From positions 186,001 through 250,000 of the forward strand of contig NZ_BSOW01000005.1 of the NCBI RefSeq assembly GCF_030160715.1: 64,000 nucleotides of DNA, read 5' to 3'. Positions within the stretch are counted from its first letter, which is position 1. Every line of letters begins with the position of its first letter. The stretch is from Bradyrhizobium iriomotense. Its GTDB lineage: Bacteria; Pseudomonadota; Alphaproteobacteria; Rhizobiales; Xanthobacteraceae. Position numbers and translations under genes: made by a program. Under the pieces are notes generated by a model. That model saw only the letters and a list, made by a program, of their open reading frames with translations. It was not told the origin of the DNA and searched no databases. Positions 53,342 through 63,073 of this stretch are shown one piece after another.

Positions 53342-56300
53342 TCACTCATCCAGCGCGTCGAGAAACTCTTCGACCTTTCTCAACGCCCCCTCGCGATCCC
53401 TGCTTACATAGACAACCCGATCGCCGTCGCGTTGCAGCGATCGCCCCTTGGACTTGCGCAGTCGTCCCGGCAGGAACGTCGCGGCTACCGCCTCCGCTCC
53501 GACGTCCAGTCTTACGATCCCTCGTCGCCTGCAGTCGATCCTGAGCTTTGCAGCGGCAAAGAAATCGCGGGCTGCCGGCGGCAGCTTGCCGAAGCGACGC
53601 AGGGTTTCGTCCTCCAGATCATCCAGCTCGTCCTCACTTCGGCACCTGGCGGCGCGCGCGTAGATTTCCAGACGAACCGCCTCCGATTGTACGTAGCCTG
53701 GCGGCAACATGTCGACGACCGGAAGATTCAGGTCAGGCACCCACAGATCGGCAGCCCTGTCGTCGGCTTTCTCCGAGGCTAATTTGAGAAGGTGGCTGTA
53801 GAGCACGGGTCCGAACACCTGCAAATGGCCCGACTGCCGCTCCGAAAGCAGGTCGCCCGCCCCTCTCAGGTCGAGATCGCGCGCGCTGATTGCAAAGCCC
53901 GCTCCAGGTCTGCTGAACTCCTCGAGAACGGCCAACCGCTTCTCGGATCGCTCCGCGTCTGAATCCGTCAGCAAATAGGCAAACGCACGTATCCCGCTGC
54001 GCCCCACCCTTCCTCTGAGCTGATGAAGCTGTGCCAGGCCGAACCGTTCAGGCCAGCAGACCACGATCGTGTTGGCCCGCGGGATATCGAGACCGCTTTC
54101 GACAATGTTGGTCGCCAACAAAACGTCCGCTTCGCCCTCGACGAAGCTCATCATCCGGTCGTCCATTTGCTCGGCGGACAGCTTGCCATGAAGGCAGACG
54201 ATGCGCAGATCCGGAGCCATCGAATGCACCCGTGCCAGCATCGGATCCAGATCCTGGATGCGCGGACAGATCAAGAAGCTTTGCCCATGGCGCCTCTGCT
54301 CGCGCAACAGCGCCGCGACAATTGCAGCGTCGGAAAGCGGAGCGATCTTCGTGACGACCGGAAGTCGATGAACGGGCGGAGAGGCAATGACGCTGAGATC
54401 CCTGAAGCCCGCCAAACCTGCCGCGAGCGTCCGCGGTATCGGCGTGGCGCTCATCCAAAGAGTATGGACGCCCTTGGTCAGCGTCGAGAGCTTCGCCTTC
54501 TCTGCTGCGCCAAAATGCTGTTCTTCGTCGATGATGACCAAGCCAAGGTCGGAAAACCTCACATCCTTCGAGGTGAGAGCCTGCGTTCCGATTACGATTT
54601 TCAGTCTTCCGCGCTTGAGATCCTCCTTCGCTGCCTTTGCCTCGGAGGTCGACGTGCCTCGGGACAGGCTTCCGACCTCGATATCGAACGGAGCGAAACG
54701 CTTGCGAAAGGTCGCGACATGCTGTCTTGCCAGGACGGTCGTCGGTACGGCGATCGCCACCTGCTTGCCGGACAGCACGACGGCAGCCGCCGCTCGCAAA
54801 GCCACCTCGGTCTTGCCGAATCCGACGTCACCGCAAATCACGCGGTCCATCGGGTGACCCGAGGCAAGATCATCCAGGACGTCCCGAATGGCTTTCGACT
54901 GGTCGACCGTCGTGAAATAGGGAAAACGCGCGACGAACCTCTCGTAGATCGAACCCGGCGGTACGAGTTTCGCGGCGCTCCGGCGGCGGCGCTGGCTGAT
55001 GTGTTTCGCAAGCTGCTTGCCGGCAAGCTGAAGCTCCTGCTCCGCCTCGGTGCGCCGCGCCCACCAGGTACTTCCGTCGGCCTTGTCCAGAGTCAACTCC
55101 CCGAGCTCCGACGCGTAGGGCCAGATCTGGGTCAGATCGGCTGGCTGAACGAGAGCGGCATCATCTCCTGCAAATGCGAGCCTGATCATCTCGCGCGACG
55201 ATACACCCCCGGTTGCTACCGTCTGCAAGCCCTCGAGCAAGGCCAGTCCTCGCTGCAGATGAACGACGACCGAGCCCACCTCCGGCACATCGGCGTGGTC
55301 GAAGGCAGCATTCCAGGCTCTGGCCATCGGTTGCGGATGATGGGCCCTGCTGCCGAGCACATCGGACGCCGTCACGACGACAAGAGGTTTCCGGCCAGGT
55401 TCGACAAATCCCGTATCGAAGTCGGCGAGCAGCGCCACTGCGCGATTGCATCCGGCCGTAGCCTTGCTCCAGTCAGAAAAGCGCTCGGCTTTGACCCCGC
55501 TCATCCGCTCCAGGATGCGCAGGTCCTCATCCATCGCTGCAACGAACATGAGCTGCGAACCAGCGCGTCGCGTCTCGTCGACGAATGTTCGCAGAGCTTT
55601 CCTCGGCGAGGCGACTTTCGAAAAGTCTGGCGTGGGCGTGAAGGGTGCCTTTTGGGACAGCACCTGCATACGCCTGGTCGCCTGTTTCCAGTCACGCCGT
55701 CCAAGGTATTCGCGCTCCCGGTCCGCGCGGCCGGCCGCTTCCTCGATCGTGCTCAACCAGCCGTCGGCGTGCGCCGGAACCATAGCATCCGCGATCCACT
55801 TGGCTCGCCCGCAATAGTCGAACAGATTGGAGCGTCTGCTGCGCTTATTCCCGTGCGCAAGGCGCTCCGACATGGGATCGATGATCAGCTCCTTCGCTTC
55901 GAACAGGACCTCTTGCTCTATCGGATTGAACGCCGAAATCCGGCGTATGACATGGCCGGAATGCTCCATTCGGAATGGACCAAGTGCCCCGGCGGGAAAG
56001 ATCTCGAATGTCTTCCCGTGAAACAGTGCGCCGCCCGGATAGTCCGCCTCGTCATCGAGGTCGTAACCGAGAGCCTCAAGCCGCGACCGGAGATGCTGTT
56101 CGGAAAAGGTGGTGCCGACCTTCAGACGCTCGACCAGGCGGGACCAACTCGCCGGCATCGGCAGGCGCTCCATCACGGCCTCTGCCGTGGACACCAGCAG
56201 GATCGGCTTCTCGGGCTTCGCAAGGCGTCTCAAGACCGAGCTGCGTCTGCCTGCGATCTCGTGCGATGGCTCCAACTGGTCGAACGGCAGCGTATTCAGC

Positions 56301-56566
56301 CGCGGGAAAACGAGCACGTCGCATGCGGAATCGATTGCATGAATAATGGCACCCAGCCGCTCGGCCCTATTCTCGTTCTCGGCGAGAAAGACGAGACCAT
56401 TTCGCCCGGACTTCCTCCATTGCGCGAGCAGATGGAGAGCCAACATGCCGAGCGGGGACGAAGACGAGATCGCAGTCCGCGGCGCAGACTTTTTTCGCTT
56501 TTTTGCGCGGCTGGCGACACCCGCTTTACTGGAACGACCCACGTTGATCCCATCGTTGATACGCAA
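53342..56566 (-). CDS. Divergent Mfd-like transcription-repair helicase
   Basis: Up to 1074 aa from a TTG; a GTG at 56542 is an alternative and no start has a strong ribosome-binding site. Order: UvrB-homology region (about 40-215), a degenerate RNA-polymerase-interacting region (about 428-500, VVHLQRGLALLEG), helicase motor with Walker A GDVGFGKTEVA (579-589), DEEQHFG (680-686), SATPIPRT (706-713), translocation motif RGRVGRSG (851-858) and a TRCF C-terminal domain. It is about 90 residues shorter than standard Mfd. It could be a second Mfd or a specialised paralogue. Confidence 0.85.
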   Translation of the reverse strand: MRINDGINVGRSSKAGVASRAKKRKKSAPRTAISSSSPLGMLALHLLAQWRKSGRNGLVFLAENENRAERLGAIIHAIDSACDVLVFPRLNTLPFDQLEPSHEIAGRRSSVLRRLAKPEKPILLVSTAEAVMERLPMPASWSRLVERLKVGTTFSEQHLRSRLEALGYDLDDEADYPGGALFHGKTFEIFPAGALGPFRMEHSGHVIRRISAFNPIEQEVLFEAKELIIDPMSERLAHGNKRSRRSNLFDYCGRAKWIADAMVPAHADGWLSTIEEAAGRADREREYLGRRDWKQATRRMQVLSQKAPFTPTPDFSKVASPRKALRTFVDETRRAGSQLMFVAAMDEDLRILERMSGVKAERFSDWSKATAGCNRAVALLADFDTGFVEPGRKPLVVVTASDVLGSRAHHPQPMARAWNAAFDHADVPEVGSVVVHLQRGLALLEGLQTVATGGVSSREMIRLAFAGDDAALVQPADLTQIWPYASELGELTLDKADGSTWWARRTEAEQELQLAGKQLAKHISQRRRRSAAKLVPPGSIYERFVARFPYFTTVDQSKAIRDVLDDLASGHPMDRVICGDVGFGKTEVALRAAAAVVLSGKQVAIAVPTTVLARQHVATFRKRFAPFDIEVGSLSRGTSTSEAKAAKEDLKRGRLKIVIGTQALTSKDVRFSDLGLVIIDEEQHFGAAEKAKLSTLTKGVHTLWMSATPIPRTLAAGLAGFRDLSVIASPPVHRLPVVTKIAPLSDAAIVAALLREQRRHGQSFLICPRIQDLDPMLARVHSMAPDLRIVCLHGKLSAEQMDDRMMSFVEGEADVLLATNIVESGLDIPRANTIVVCWPERFGLAQLHQLRGRVGRSGIRAFAYLLTDSDAERSEKRLAVLEEFSRPGAGFAISARDLDLRGAGDLLSERQSGHLQVFGPVLYSHLLKLASEKADDRAADLWVPDLNLPVVDMLPPGYVQSEAVRLEIYARAARCRSEDELDDLEDETLRRFGKLPPAARDFFAAAKLRIDCRRRGIVRLDVGAEAVAATFLPGRLRKSKGRSLQRDGDRVVYVSRDREGALRKVEEFLDALDE

Positions 56567-56746
56567 TCAGATTAGGCCAATGGCCACGACTTTTCGATCG
56601 ACCACACCCGAAATGGTCGCCGATGCTTTGCGCCCGCTCCGAGACGCAAGTTCCGTCACGTGCGCACAGCTCCCCGATCGGCCCCTCGAGCACTGATCCG
56701 AGCGAGCAGACGTCGTGGGCAGAAGCTCCCTCAGATTTGTCGGACC
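56567..56746. other. Gap between the Mfd-like gene and the unknown upstream gene
   Basis: 180 bp with no gene that I can support. It probably contains the promoter or leader of the Mfd-like gene on the minus strand. Confidence 0.3.
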
Positions 56747-57256
56747 TTACGAACTGAATCCTGCATGACGATCTTTGGAGGACTCGTTCAGAAGGCCAGC
56801 AAGCCGGAGACCCTCCAAAATGCCTTCCAGCCGCTGCTCCCGGATCAACGCGGCAAGCATTGAAACGGCGTCCCTCTGATGGACGGTGAAGTGAACGGCA
56901 GGCGATCGCTCAGAAAGGAGATCCAGGAGAGTCGGCACATCCGCCACGTGATGGCGCAAAGTGGAAACCGTGTCCTCTGCAAGGTAGGCAGCCAGATCTC
57001 CACTTGGTGGCGGATCAAATTCGAAGTCGGACTGAGCGCGTTCATTGATCGATCGTCGTATCAGCCCAGCTTGCTGTTTTGCCACCATCGAGAGCATAAA
57101 GACCGTATCGACGAGCTTCTCCCGCGGCACGTTTCTCAATTGAGCAATGCGCGCCTGGATGTCCTTGCCGGAACTATCGTCTCGGTCGTTTCGTTGCTGC
57201 GCGGGCCGCACATCATGCGCGCGCGAGCTTTTCTTCCGCCTTCGAAACATTGTCAT
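56747..57256 (-). CDS. Hypothetical helical protein upstream of the Mfd-like gene
   Basis: 169 aa. It has a basic N-terminus (MFRRRKKSSRAHDVRPAQQR) and a helical body (LRNVPREKLVDTVFMLSMVA; QRDAVSMLAALIREQRLEGI). No signal peptide, membrane helix or known motif is visible. It is on the same strand as the Mfd-like gene 180 bp downstream, so co-function is possible but unproven. Confidence 0.55.
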   Translation of the reverse strand: MTMFRRRKKSSRAHDVRPAQQRNDRDDSSGKDIQARIAQLRNVPREKLVDTVFMLSMVAKQQAGLIRRSINERAQSDFEFDPPPSGDLAAYLAEDTVSTLRHHVADVPTLLDLLSERSPAVHFTVHQRDAVSMLAALIREQRLEGILEGLRLAGLLNESSKDRHAGFSS

Positions 57257-57360
57257 GCTCTCCGGCGACGATATATCCCGGAGAAACGGTCAAATGAAAG
57301 CGCAAAATTGCGCGCCACAGAATCCCGGAGGTCGTGCCGGTCTGACAGCGCGAGCGCAGG

Positions 57361-58893
57361 TCATCCCGGGCCTTGCAGCAGCCTGGCGCGGACATCGGCC
57401 TTCATCACCTTGCCAACCTTGGAACGTGGCAGGTCGCTCCAGATCTCGATCTGCTTCGGCGCCTTGACGCTGCCGATGCGGGCCTTGACGAAGGCGGTAA
57501 CGGCAGCCGCATCGACACTTTGGCCCGGTCTCGGCTGAACCACCGCAACCACGCGCTCGCCCCATTTGGGGTCGGGTAGACCTACGACGGCGCAATCCTG
57601 GATCGTCTCGACCGCGCGCAGCGCGTTTTCGACCTCGACGGAATAGACGTTGAAGCCGCCGGTGATGATCATGTCCTTGGCGCGGTCGACGATATAGAGG
57701 AAGTTGTCGGCATCGAGGTAGCCGACATCGCCGGTGTGATGCCAGCCATGGACCGAGGCCTCCGCGGTGGCCTCGGGGTTCTTGTAGTACCCGTCCATCA
57801 CCAGCGACCCCCGCACCACGATCTCGCCGCGCTGACCGCTCGGCAGGAGATTGCCGTCGGTGTCCATGATGCCGAGCTGGACGAGCGGGCTCACACGGCC
57901 CGCAGACGACAGCCGCTCGATGGCAATCGAACCGTCTGCATTGAAATGCTCGTCCGGGGCCATGGTCGAGATCATCATCGGTGCTTCGGTCTGCCCGAAC
58001 AGCTGCGCCATCGGCCCGATGCGCTCGAGCGCTTCCGCCAGCCGTGTCGCCGAGATTGGCGCCGCGCCGTACCAGAAGCATTGCAGCGAGCCGAGGTCGG
58101 CACTGTCGAGCTGGGGATGATCGAGCAGCATGTAGATCACGGTGGGCGGCAGAAACGTGTGGGTGACGCGATATCTCCCGATCAGGGCGAGGAATTCGCC
58201 GATATCGGGATGATGCATGATGACGACCCGCCCGCCGAGTGCCATCACGGGGAAGCACAATACCCCCGCGGCATGCGTCAGCGGCGCCAGCGCGAGGTAG
58301 GTCGGACGCCCCTTGAACGGATAGCTCATCAACGTGAGCGCGGTCATCGTCTCGATGTTCCGACCCGACAGCATCACCCCCTTGGGCTTTCCGGTGGTGC
58401 CGCCGGTGCCTGGCAACATGACGAGGTCATCGACCGGTTCGCGCTGAAAATATCCGACGTCATCGGACAGCCAGGCATCGAACGACGGCGCGAACGGCAA
58501 TGCAGCGTCGAGGCACACCAGCGCCCGCAGCTTGGGCAGGTTGGCACGGATCTTCTCCACCATCCCGGCGAAGCTGGAATGAAACAGCAGCAAGCTACAA
58601 TCGAAGTCATCGAGGATGACCTGATTCTCCGCCGCCTCGTTTCGCGGATTGACCGGACACCATACCGCACCCGCGCGCGAAATTCCGAACACGCACGCAA
58701 ACGCAATCGGATCGTTGCCCGACAGGACAGCAACCTTGTCGCCGGGGGCGATGGCGGATCGTTCAAAACTGCGAGCGATCCGGTAGCTCAGCCGCTGCAC
58801 GTCGGCGTAGCAGAGGTCGCGGCCATCCATGGTCAGGCACGGCGCGTCCGCGCCCAGCGAAGCACCTTTGTCGAGATAGTCGATCAGCCGCAT
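57361..58893 (-). CDS. AMP-forming acyl-CoA synthetase
   Basis: 510 aa. It has the adenylation motif LPGTGGTTGKPKGVML (about residues 160-175), YGAAPISATRLAEAL, the GELVVRG-type GEIVVRGSLVMDGYY, and the C-terminal catalytic Lys region LPRSKVGKVMKADVR. It activates an unknown carboxylic acid to its CoA thioester using ATP. It is the last gene of the minus-strand cluster with the SDR and the saccharopine-dehydrogenase-like protein. Confidence 0.9.
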   Translation of the reverse strand: MRLIDYLDKGASLGADAPCLTMDGRDLCYADVQRLSYRIARSFERSAIAPGDKVAVLSGNDPIAFACVFGISRAGAVWCPVNPRNEAAENQVILDDFDCSLLLFHSSFAGMVEKIRANLPKLRALVCLDAALPFAPSFDAWLSDDVGYFQREPVDDLVMLPGTGGTTGKPKGVMLSGRNIETMTALTLMSYPFKGRPTYLALAPLTHAAGVLCFPVMALGGRVVIMHHPDIGEFLALIGRYRVTHTFLPPTVIYMLLDHPQLDSADLGSLQCFWYGAAPISATRLAEALERIGPMAQLFGQTEAPMMISTMAPDEHFNADGSIAIERLSSAGRVSPLVQLGIMDTDGNLLPSGQRGEIVVRGSLVMDGYYKNPEATAEASVHGWHHTGDVGYLDADNFLYIVDRAKDMIITGGFNVYSVEVENALRAVETIQDCAVVGLPDPKWGERVVAVVQPRPGQSVDAAAVTAFVKARIGSVKAPKQIEIWSDLPRSKVGKVMKADVRARLLQGPG

Positions 58894-58948
58894 GGCCGCC
58901 TCCGCGCGGAGAGAGGCCGGCGCGGACTTTGCCGCGCCGGCCGAACCG

Positions 58949-60070
58949 TCAATTGTGGATGGTCAGGATCGGGTTCATCACCAGGCCGAAGCTGCGCAGC
59001 TGGCCGAGCAATTCGCGATGGCCGAACGCCTGGCAACCCGACGCGAAGCCGACCTTCTTCGGCGGCGTCTGCAGCAGTGAGAACGCCGCATAGGCCTGCA
59101 GCATTCCGGTCTGCTTGTAGTTGCAGTTGCCGTGGATCACACAGTGCGCGCGGCCAAGCGGCCCGGAGGCATAGACCGAGTCGATCGAGGTGTTGATGCG
59201 CGGATTCTCCCGTGGCGGCATTGCCGCCTGAATGGTCGCGGCGATGTCGGCGAGGGCCTTCTCCTGCTGGTCAGGCGGCAGCGGCTTGATTTTCTCTTTC
59301 ACCATTTGAGTGGTCTGAACCACCCCCTCCATGACGGCGCGCGCGAGAACGCCGCCGAGCACACGACAATTCGAGACGCGCGGATCGTTCCTGAACCAGA
59401 CCGGATGCGCGGTGCCGCCCCACGGCACCGCAATGGCGGTTTCGTGCTGGCCCGGGACCACGACATCGGCGCGTGCGGTAACATCCCATTCGACGAACTT
59501 GTTTTGCTCGAGATAGTACCAGTTCGCCTTCAGGATCGTGAAGATCGTCTGGGTCGAGGCGTAGGTCGGAAGGCCTTTCCAGAAAACCAGGATATCAAGC
59601 GTGTCGAGGCCCGGGTGTTCGAGACAGAGATTGGCAGCGATTTCACCGGTCGTATACATCTGCGCGATGTTCGGTGCGAGCAGCAGGTTTCTCGCCGCAA
59701 ATTTATCGCCCCAGGTCTCCTGACATTTCAGCACCCAGTCCTGTTCGCCAGTCGTATCGCTGTAATGACAGCCGGCATTCAGGCAGGCTTCCACGACTTC
59801 GTTGCCGTATTTGATGAACGGGCCAACCATGTTGCTCACCACCTTGGCGCCCCTGAACAGCTTGGTCAGCGCTTCGACGCTGTGCTCGACCGCAACGACT
59901 TCGTAGTCGGCGGTCTCGATGCCGGGGATCTTCTCGACCACGGCCTTGACCTTGGCGGCATCGCGGCCGGCGGCGATGAAGGGAATGTTGTATTCCCGCA
60001 GATATTCGCACACCAGACGCCCGGTGTAGCCGGACACGCCATAGACGACGACGGGGCGCTTCTCACTCAT
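58949..60070 (-). CDS. Saccharopine-dehydrogenase-like NAD(P)-binding protein
   Basis: 373 aa. The N-terminal Rossmann motif VVYGVSGYTGRLVCEYL and AGRDAAKVKAVVEKI match the saccharopine dehydrogenase-like oxidoreductase family. The C-terminal two-thirds are conserved-looking but I do not recognise a specific reaction. It sits between the SDR (135-bp gap) and the acyl-CoA synthetase (55-bp gap). Confidence 0.75.
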   Translation of the reverse strand: MSEKRPVVVYGVSGYTGRLVCEYLREYNIPFIAAGRDAAKVKAVVEKIPGIETADYEVVAVEHSVEALTKLFRGAKVVSNMVGPFIKYGNEVVEACLNAGCHYSDTTGEQDWVLKCQETWGDKFAARNLLLAPNIAQMYTTGEIAANLCLEHPGLDTLDILVFWKGLPTYASTQTIFTILKANWYYLEQNKFVEWDVTARADVVVPGQHETAIAVPWGGTAHPVWFRNDPRVSNCRVLGGVLARAVMEGVVQTTQMVKEKIKPLPPDQQEKALADIAATIQAAMPPRENPRINTSIDSVYASGPLGRAHCVIHGNCNYKQTGMLQAYAAFSLLQTPPKKVGFASGCQAFGHRELLGQLRSFGLVMNPILTIHN

Positions 60071-60205
60071 GTCGAATCCTCCTGATGACTTCGCATTTTG
60101 ATCCGGATCGCAGTTCGACCGGCCGTTCCGAGCTGGCCATGCGTCTCCGTTCCGAGAGGCGACTGCACCTCCCCGGCAACGTTGGTCAGGACGAAACGAG
60201 CGGCA

Positions 60206-61009
60206 CTACATGCCCATGCCGCCGTCGACCGGCAGCCCCGCTCCAGTGATGAAGCGCGCCTCGTTGGAGCAGAGGAAGACCGCGGCGTCGGCGATGTCGC
60301 CGACCTCGCCGAGCCGGCCGAGCGGCGTCTGCTCGATGACCGATGCGACCGCGGCATTGGGATCGGGTGCGAGCCCCACCTTCACGATGTCGCCGGCGAG
60401 CTGCATGCCCATGTCGGTCGGCACCAGGCCTGGATAGAGGCAGTTGACCCTCACGCCGTAGCCGAGCTTGCCGGCCTCCATGGCCGCGACCCGCGTCATG
60501 CGATCCACCGCCGACTTGGTGCCCGAGTACCCGGCGATGGCCGGAAAAGCGATGGTCGCGGCGACAGAGGCGATGTTGACGATCGCGCCGCCTGCCCCAG
60601 CAGCGCCGCCGGGGCGCATTGCGCGGAACGCGTGCTTCATGCCGAGCCCGACCCCGACGATGTTCACGTCGCACATGCGACGCAGATCCTCGGCCCGCAC
60701 GTCGATGACGAGCGACGTGATCTCGACCCCGGCATTGTTGATGAGGATGTCATAGCCGCCGAGCGTGGAGACAGTGCTTGCGACCGCCCTTTCCCATTGC
60801 TGGTCGTCGGTGACGTCGAGCTTCACGAATCCGGTCTTCGCGCCTGATTTCGCGATCGTCGCCGCCGTGTCCCTGCCGACGTCCTCGAGGATATCGGCGA
60901 TCATGATTGCAGCACCCGCATCTGCCAGGGCCTGTGCAATCGCCGCGCCGATACCCCGCGCGCCACCGGTCACCAGGGCTCTCTTGCCCGCAAGGGTCTT
61001 CGCACTCAT
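60206..61009 (-). CDS. Short-chain dehydrogenase/reductase
   Basis: 267 aa from the ATG at 61009, which has GGAGGAG about 6 nt upstream; the frame is open to 61228, but that stretch is the promoter/operator region. TGGARGIGAAIAQAL, DILINNAGVEIT, NIASVAATIAF and catalytic YSGTKSAVD are present. It is the first gene of a three-gene catabolic cluster and is divergent from the TetR gene, which probably represses it. Confidence 0.9.
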   Translation of the reverse strand: MSAKTLAGKRALVTGGARGIGAAIAQALADAGAAIMIADILEDVGRDTAATIAKSGAKTGFVKLDVTDDQQWERAVASTVSTLGGYDILINNAGVEITSLVIDVRAEDLRRMCDVNIVGVGLGMKHAFRAMRPGGAAGAGGAIVNIASVAATIAFPAIAGYSGTKSAVDRMTRVAAMEAGKLGYGVRVNCLYPGLVPTDMGMQLAGDIVKVGLAPDPNAAVASVIEQTPLGRLGEVGDIADAAVFLCSNEARFITGAGLPVDGGMGM

Positions 61010-61329
61010 GACGTCTCCTCCGTTGCGTTTTTTTGATCGATGACGGCGGATCGCCGCGACGTTCTGCACGACGCTTTGGCGCGCCGGTTCGGGGCAGCAT
61101 AATCCACGAGGCGGCCTGCTTCCGCTCTCTTCTCCTCCGCTTACGTCTTTTCGGCCTTTCTTTGCGGCCGATCTGTTTTGACAAGTGTGCAGTCTTGTCT
61201 TTACAGTTGTCAAGACAATGCTTGACAATTGTCAAACATTTTTGGCGCAGCTAAACTCAGGCGATTTGGAAGGAGGCGCGAATCGTCTTCGCTTCCGGGG
61301 ACGGCAGAGCTGACGAGGAACGGACGTCG
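61010..61329. other. Divergent promoter region between SDR and TetR genes
   Basis: 320 bp without a supportable gene. It contains the operator array at 61178-61235, annotated separately, and must drive transcription both ways. Confidence 0.6.
61178..61235. promoter_or_regulatory. TetR operator array with TTGACAA/TTGTCAA half-sites
   Basis: TTGACAAG (61178-61185), TTGTCAAG (61207-61214), CTTGACAA (61221-61228) and the perfect 14-bp palindrome TTGACAATTGTCAA (61222-61235) are spaced within 58 bp. TTGTCAAG-N6-CTTGACAA is itself a perfect inverted repeat. TTGACA also matches a sigma-70 -35 box, so binding would block promoters. Confidence 0.7.
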
Positions 61330-61968
61330 ATGGCGCAGCAGGTGGCGAGTGCGAGGAAGCGGGTTTTGGACGCGACCGAAGCGCTCAAAGAGGAGAAGTT
61401 CAATGCGCGCCGGCTCGAACTCGCCGAAGCCGCGCTCGAGACGCTTGGCGAGCTTGGCTACGCTCGCACCTCGTTGCGTGAGATCGCGCAGAATTCAGAG
61501 TTTACGCATGGGGTCTTTCACTACTACTTCCGTGACAAGACAGATCTGATCTGCTGCTGCGTCAGCCACTACAAGGCCAAGTGCGTGACCCGCTACGATC
61601 AGGTCACTGCCAGTGCGCAGAGTCGCGAGGAGCTCATGGAGGGCTTTCTCGCCAAGCTCGCCGAAACCCTCCGCAAGGAGGCGCGCATGCACCGCCTCTG
61701 GTACGATCTGCGCGCGCAGGCGCTGTTCGAGGACGCCTTCCGCAAGGACGTCATCGAAATCGACAAGAGCCTCGAAAACATGATCTGGCGGATCGCCTCG
61801 CGTTATGCCGAACTCGGCGGCAAGCGCCCGGCGGTCTCTGCCGGCGTGCTCTACGCGCTGTTCGACGGGCTGTTTCAGAATGCCCTGCTCAAGTTCTTAT
61901 CGAACGACGACGACGCGGTCCCCGAATTGCTGGAAGAGGTCCGGCGGCTACTGCCCACCATCTGCTGA
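61330..61968 (+). CDS. TetR-family transcriptional repressor
   Basis: 212 aa. The N-terminal HTH is clear (ARTSLREIAQNSEFTHGVFH, YYFRDKTDLI), followed by a helical ligand-binding domain. It is divergent from the SDR/saccharopine-like/acyl-CoA synthetase cluster with an operator array between them, so it likely controls that cluster and itself. The inducer may be an acyl-CoA or the cluster substrate. Confidence 0.9.
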   Translation: MAQQVASARKRVLDATEALKEEKFNARRLELAEAALETLGELGYARTSLREIAQNSEFTHGVFHYYFRDKTDLICCCVSHYKAKCVTRYDQVTASAQSREELMEGFLAKLAETLRKEARMHRLWYDLRAQALFEDAFRKDVIEIDKSLENMIWRIASRYAELGGKRPAVSAGVLYALFDGLFQNALLKFLSNDDDAVPELLEEVRRLLPTIC

Positions 61969-61998
61969 ACGGCTTTGAACAGCGCGATGTAGGCGATG

Positions 61999-63060
61999 CT
62001 ACATTCTTTGTGAGGTCTTCCGATCGAATATGTGAGCGTTCGCGGGGTCGATGAGGAACGGAACTTCGTCACCAGGTTTCAGGGAGAGTCGTTCCTTGAC
62101 AACGGCGTCTATCAGATCGTCATCTGCTTTCGCGAAGATCTGGGTCTCCGCACCGGTCGGCTCGAGCACCGACACGCGCACAGGCAATCCACCCTCGCCG
62201 ATCGTGATATGCTCGGGACGAATCCCGTAGATCGCCGGCTGCCCATCCTCCGCCTTCAAAGGGCGCATCGGCAGGATCGAGCCGCTGTCGGAGACGAATT
62301 GCTGCCCGCCATTTTCCTTGGCGATCCGGCCCTTGATGAAGTTCATGGCCGGTGAGCCAATGAACCCTGCGACGAACACGTTTGCCGGGTTGTCATAGAG
62401 ATCCAGCGGCGCACCGATCTGCTCGACCCGTCCGTCGCGCAGAACGACGATCTTGTCAGCCATGGTCATGGCCTCGATCTGATCGTGGGTGACGTAGACG
62501 ATCGTGGTCTTCAGCCGCTGATGCAGCTCCTTGATCTCGACCCGCATCGCGACGCGCAGTTTCGCGTCGAGATTGGAGAGCGGCTCGTCGAACAGGAAGA
62601 CCGAGGGCTCGCGAACGATGGCGCGGCCCATCGCGACACGCTGGCGCTGACCGCCCGATAGCTGCTTGGGAAACCGATCGAGAAGGCGCGACAGATCCAG
62701 AATATCCGCCGCCCTCCTGACCCTGGCATCGATCTCGGCCTTCGGCATCTTCTTGATCTTCAGCGCGAAGCCCATGTTGTCGGCGACCGTCCGGTGCGGA
62801 TAGAGCGCGTAGTTCTGGAACACCATGGCGATGTCGCGATCCTTCGGCAGGAGGTCGTTGACGACCCGTCCGCCGATGCTGATCTCGCCTTCGCTGACCG
62901 CTTCAAGTCCCGCAATCATTCGCAGCAGGGTGGACTTGCCGCAGCCGGACGGGCCGACGAGCACGACGAACTCGCCGTCCTCGATGTCGACGCTCACGCC
63001 ATGCATCACCTGGACCGTGCCGAACCGCTTGATGACGTTCTTGACTCTAACTCCTGCCAA
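61999..63060 (-). CDS. Sugar-type ABC transporter ATPase (UgpC/MalK group)
   Basis: 353 aa. Walker [10 protein letters not shown], signature LSGGQRQR, Walker [12 protein letters not shown] and the C-terminal regulatory OB/TOBE domain ([12 protein letters not shown]) are visible. MsmX/UgpC-type ATPases serve carbohydrate or polyol importers; the permeases are not in this window and are likely beyond its right edge. It lies 13 bp after the polyol dehydrogenase stop, same strand. Confidence 0.9.
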   Translation of the reverse strand: MAGVRVKNVIKRFGTVQVMHGVSVDIEDGEFVVLVGPSGCGKSTLLRMIAGLEAVSEGEISIGGRVVNDLLPKDRDIAMVFQNYALYPHRTVADNMGFALKIKKMPKAEIDARVRRAADILDLSRLLDRFPKQLSGGQRQRVAMGRAIVREPSVFLFDEPLSNLDAKLRVAMRVEIKELHQRLKTTIVYVTHDQIEAMTMADKIVVLRDGRVEQIGAPLDLYDNPANVFVAGFIGSPAMNFIKGRIAKENGGQQFVSDSGSILPMRPLKAEDGQPAIYGIRPEHITIGEGGLPVRVSVLEPTGAETQIFAKADDDLIDAVVKERLSLKPGDEVPFLIDPANAHIFDRKTSQRM

Positions 63061-63073
63061 TGTCGGCTCTCCC

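Noticed and set aside
54023..56575. 850-codon plus-strand frame opposite the Mfd-like gene
   Set aside because: The minus strand has intact helicase motifs in order; the plus frame shows none.
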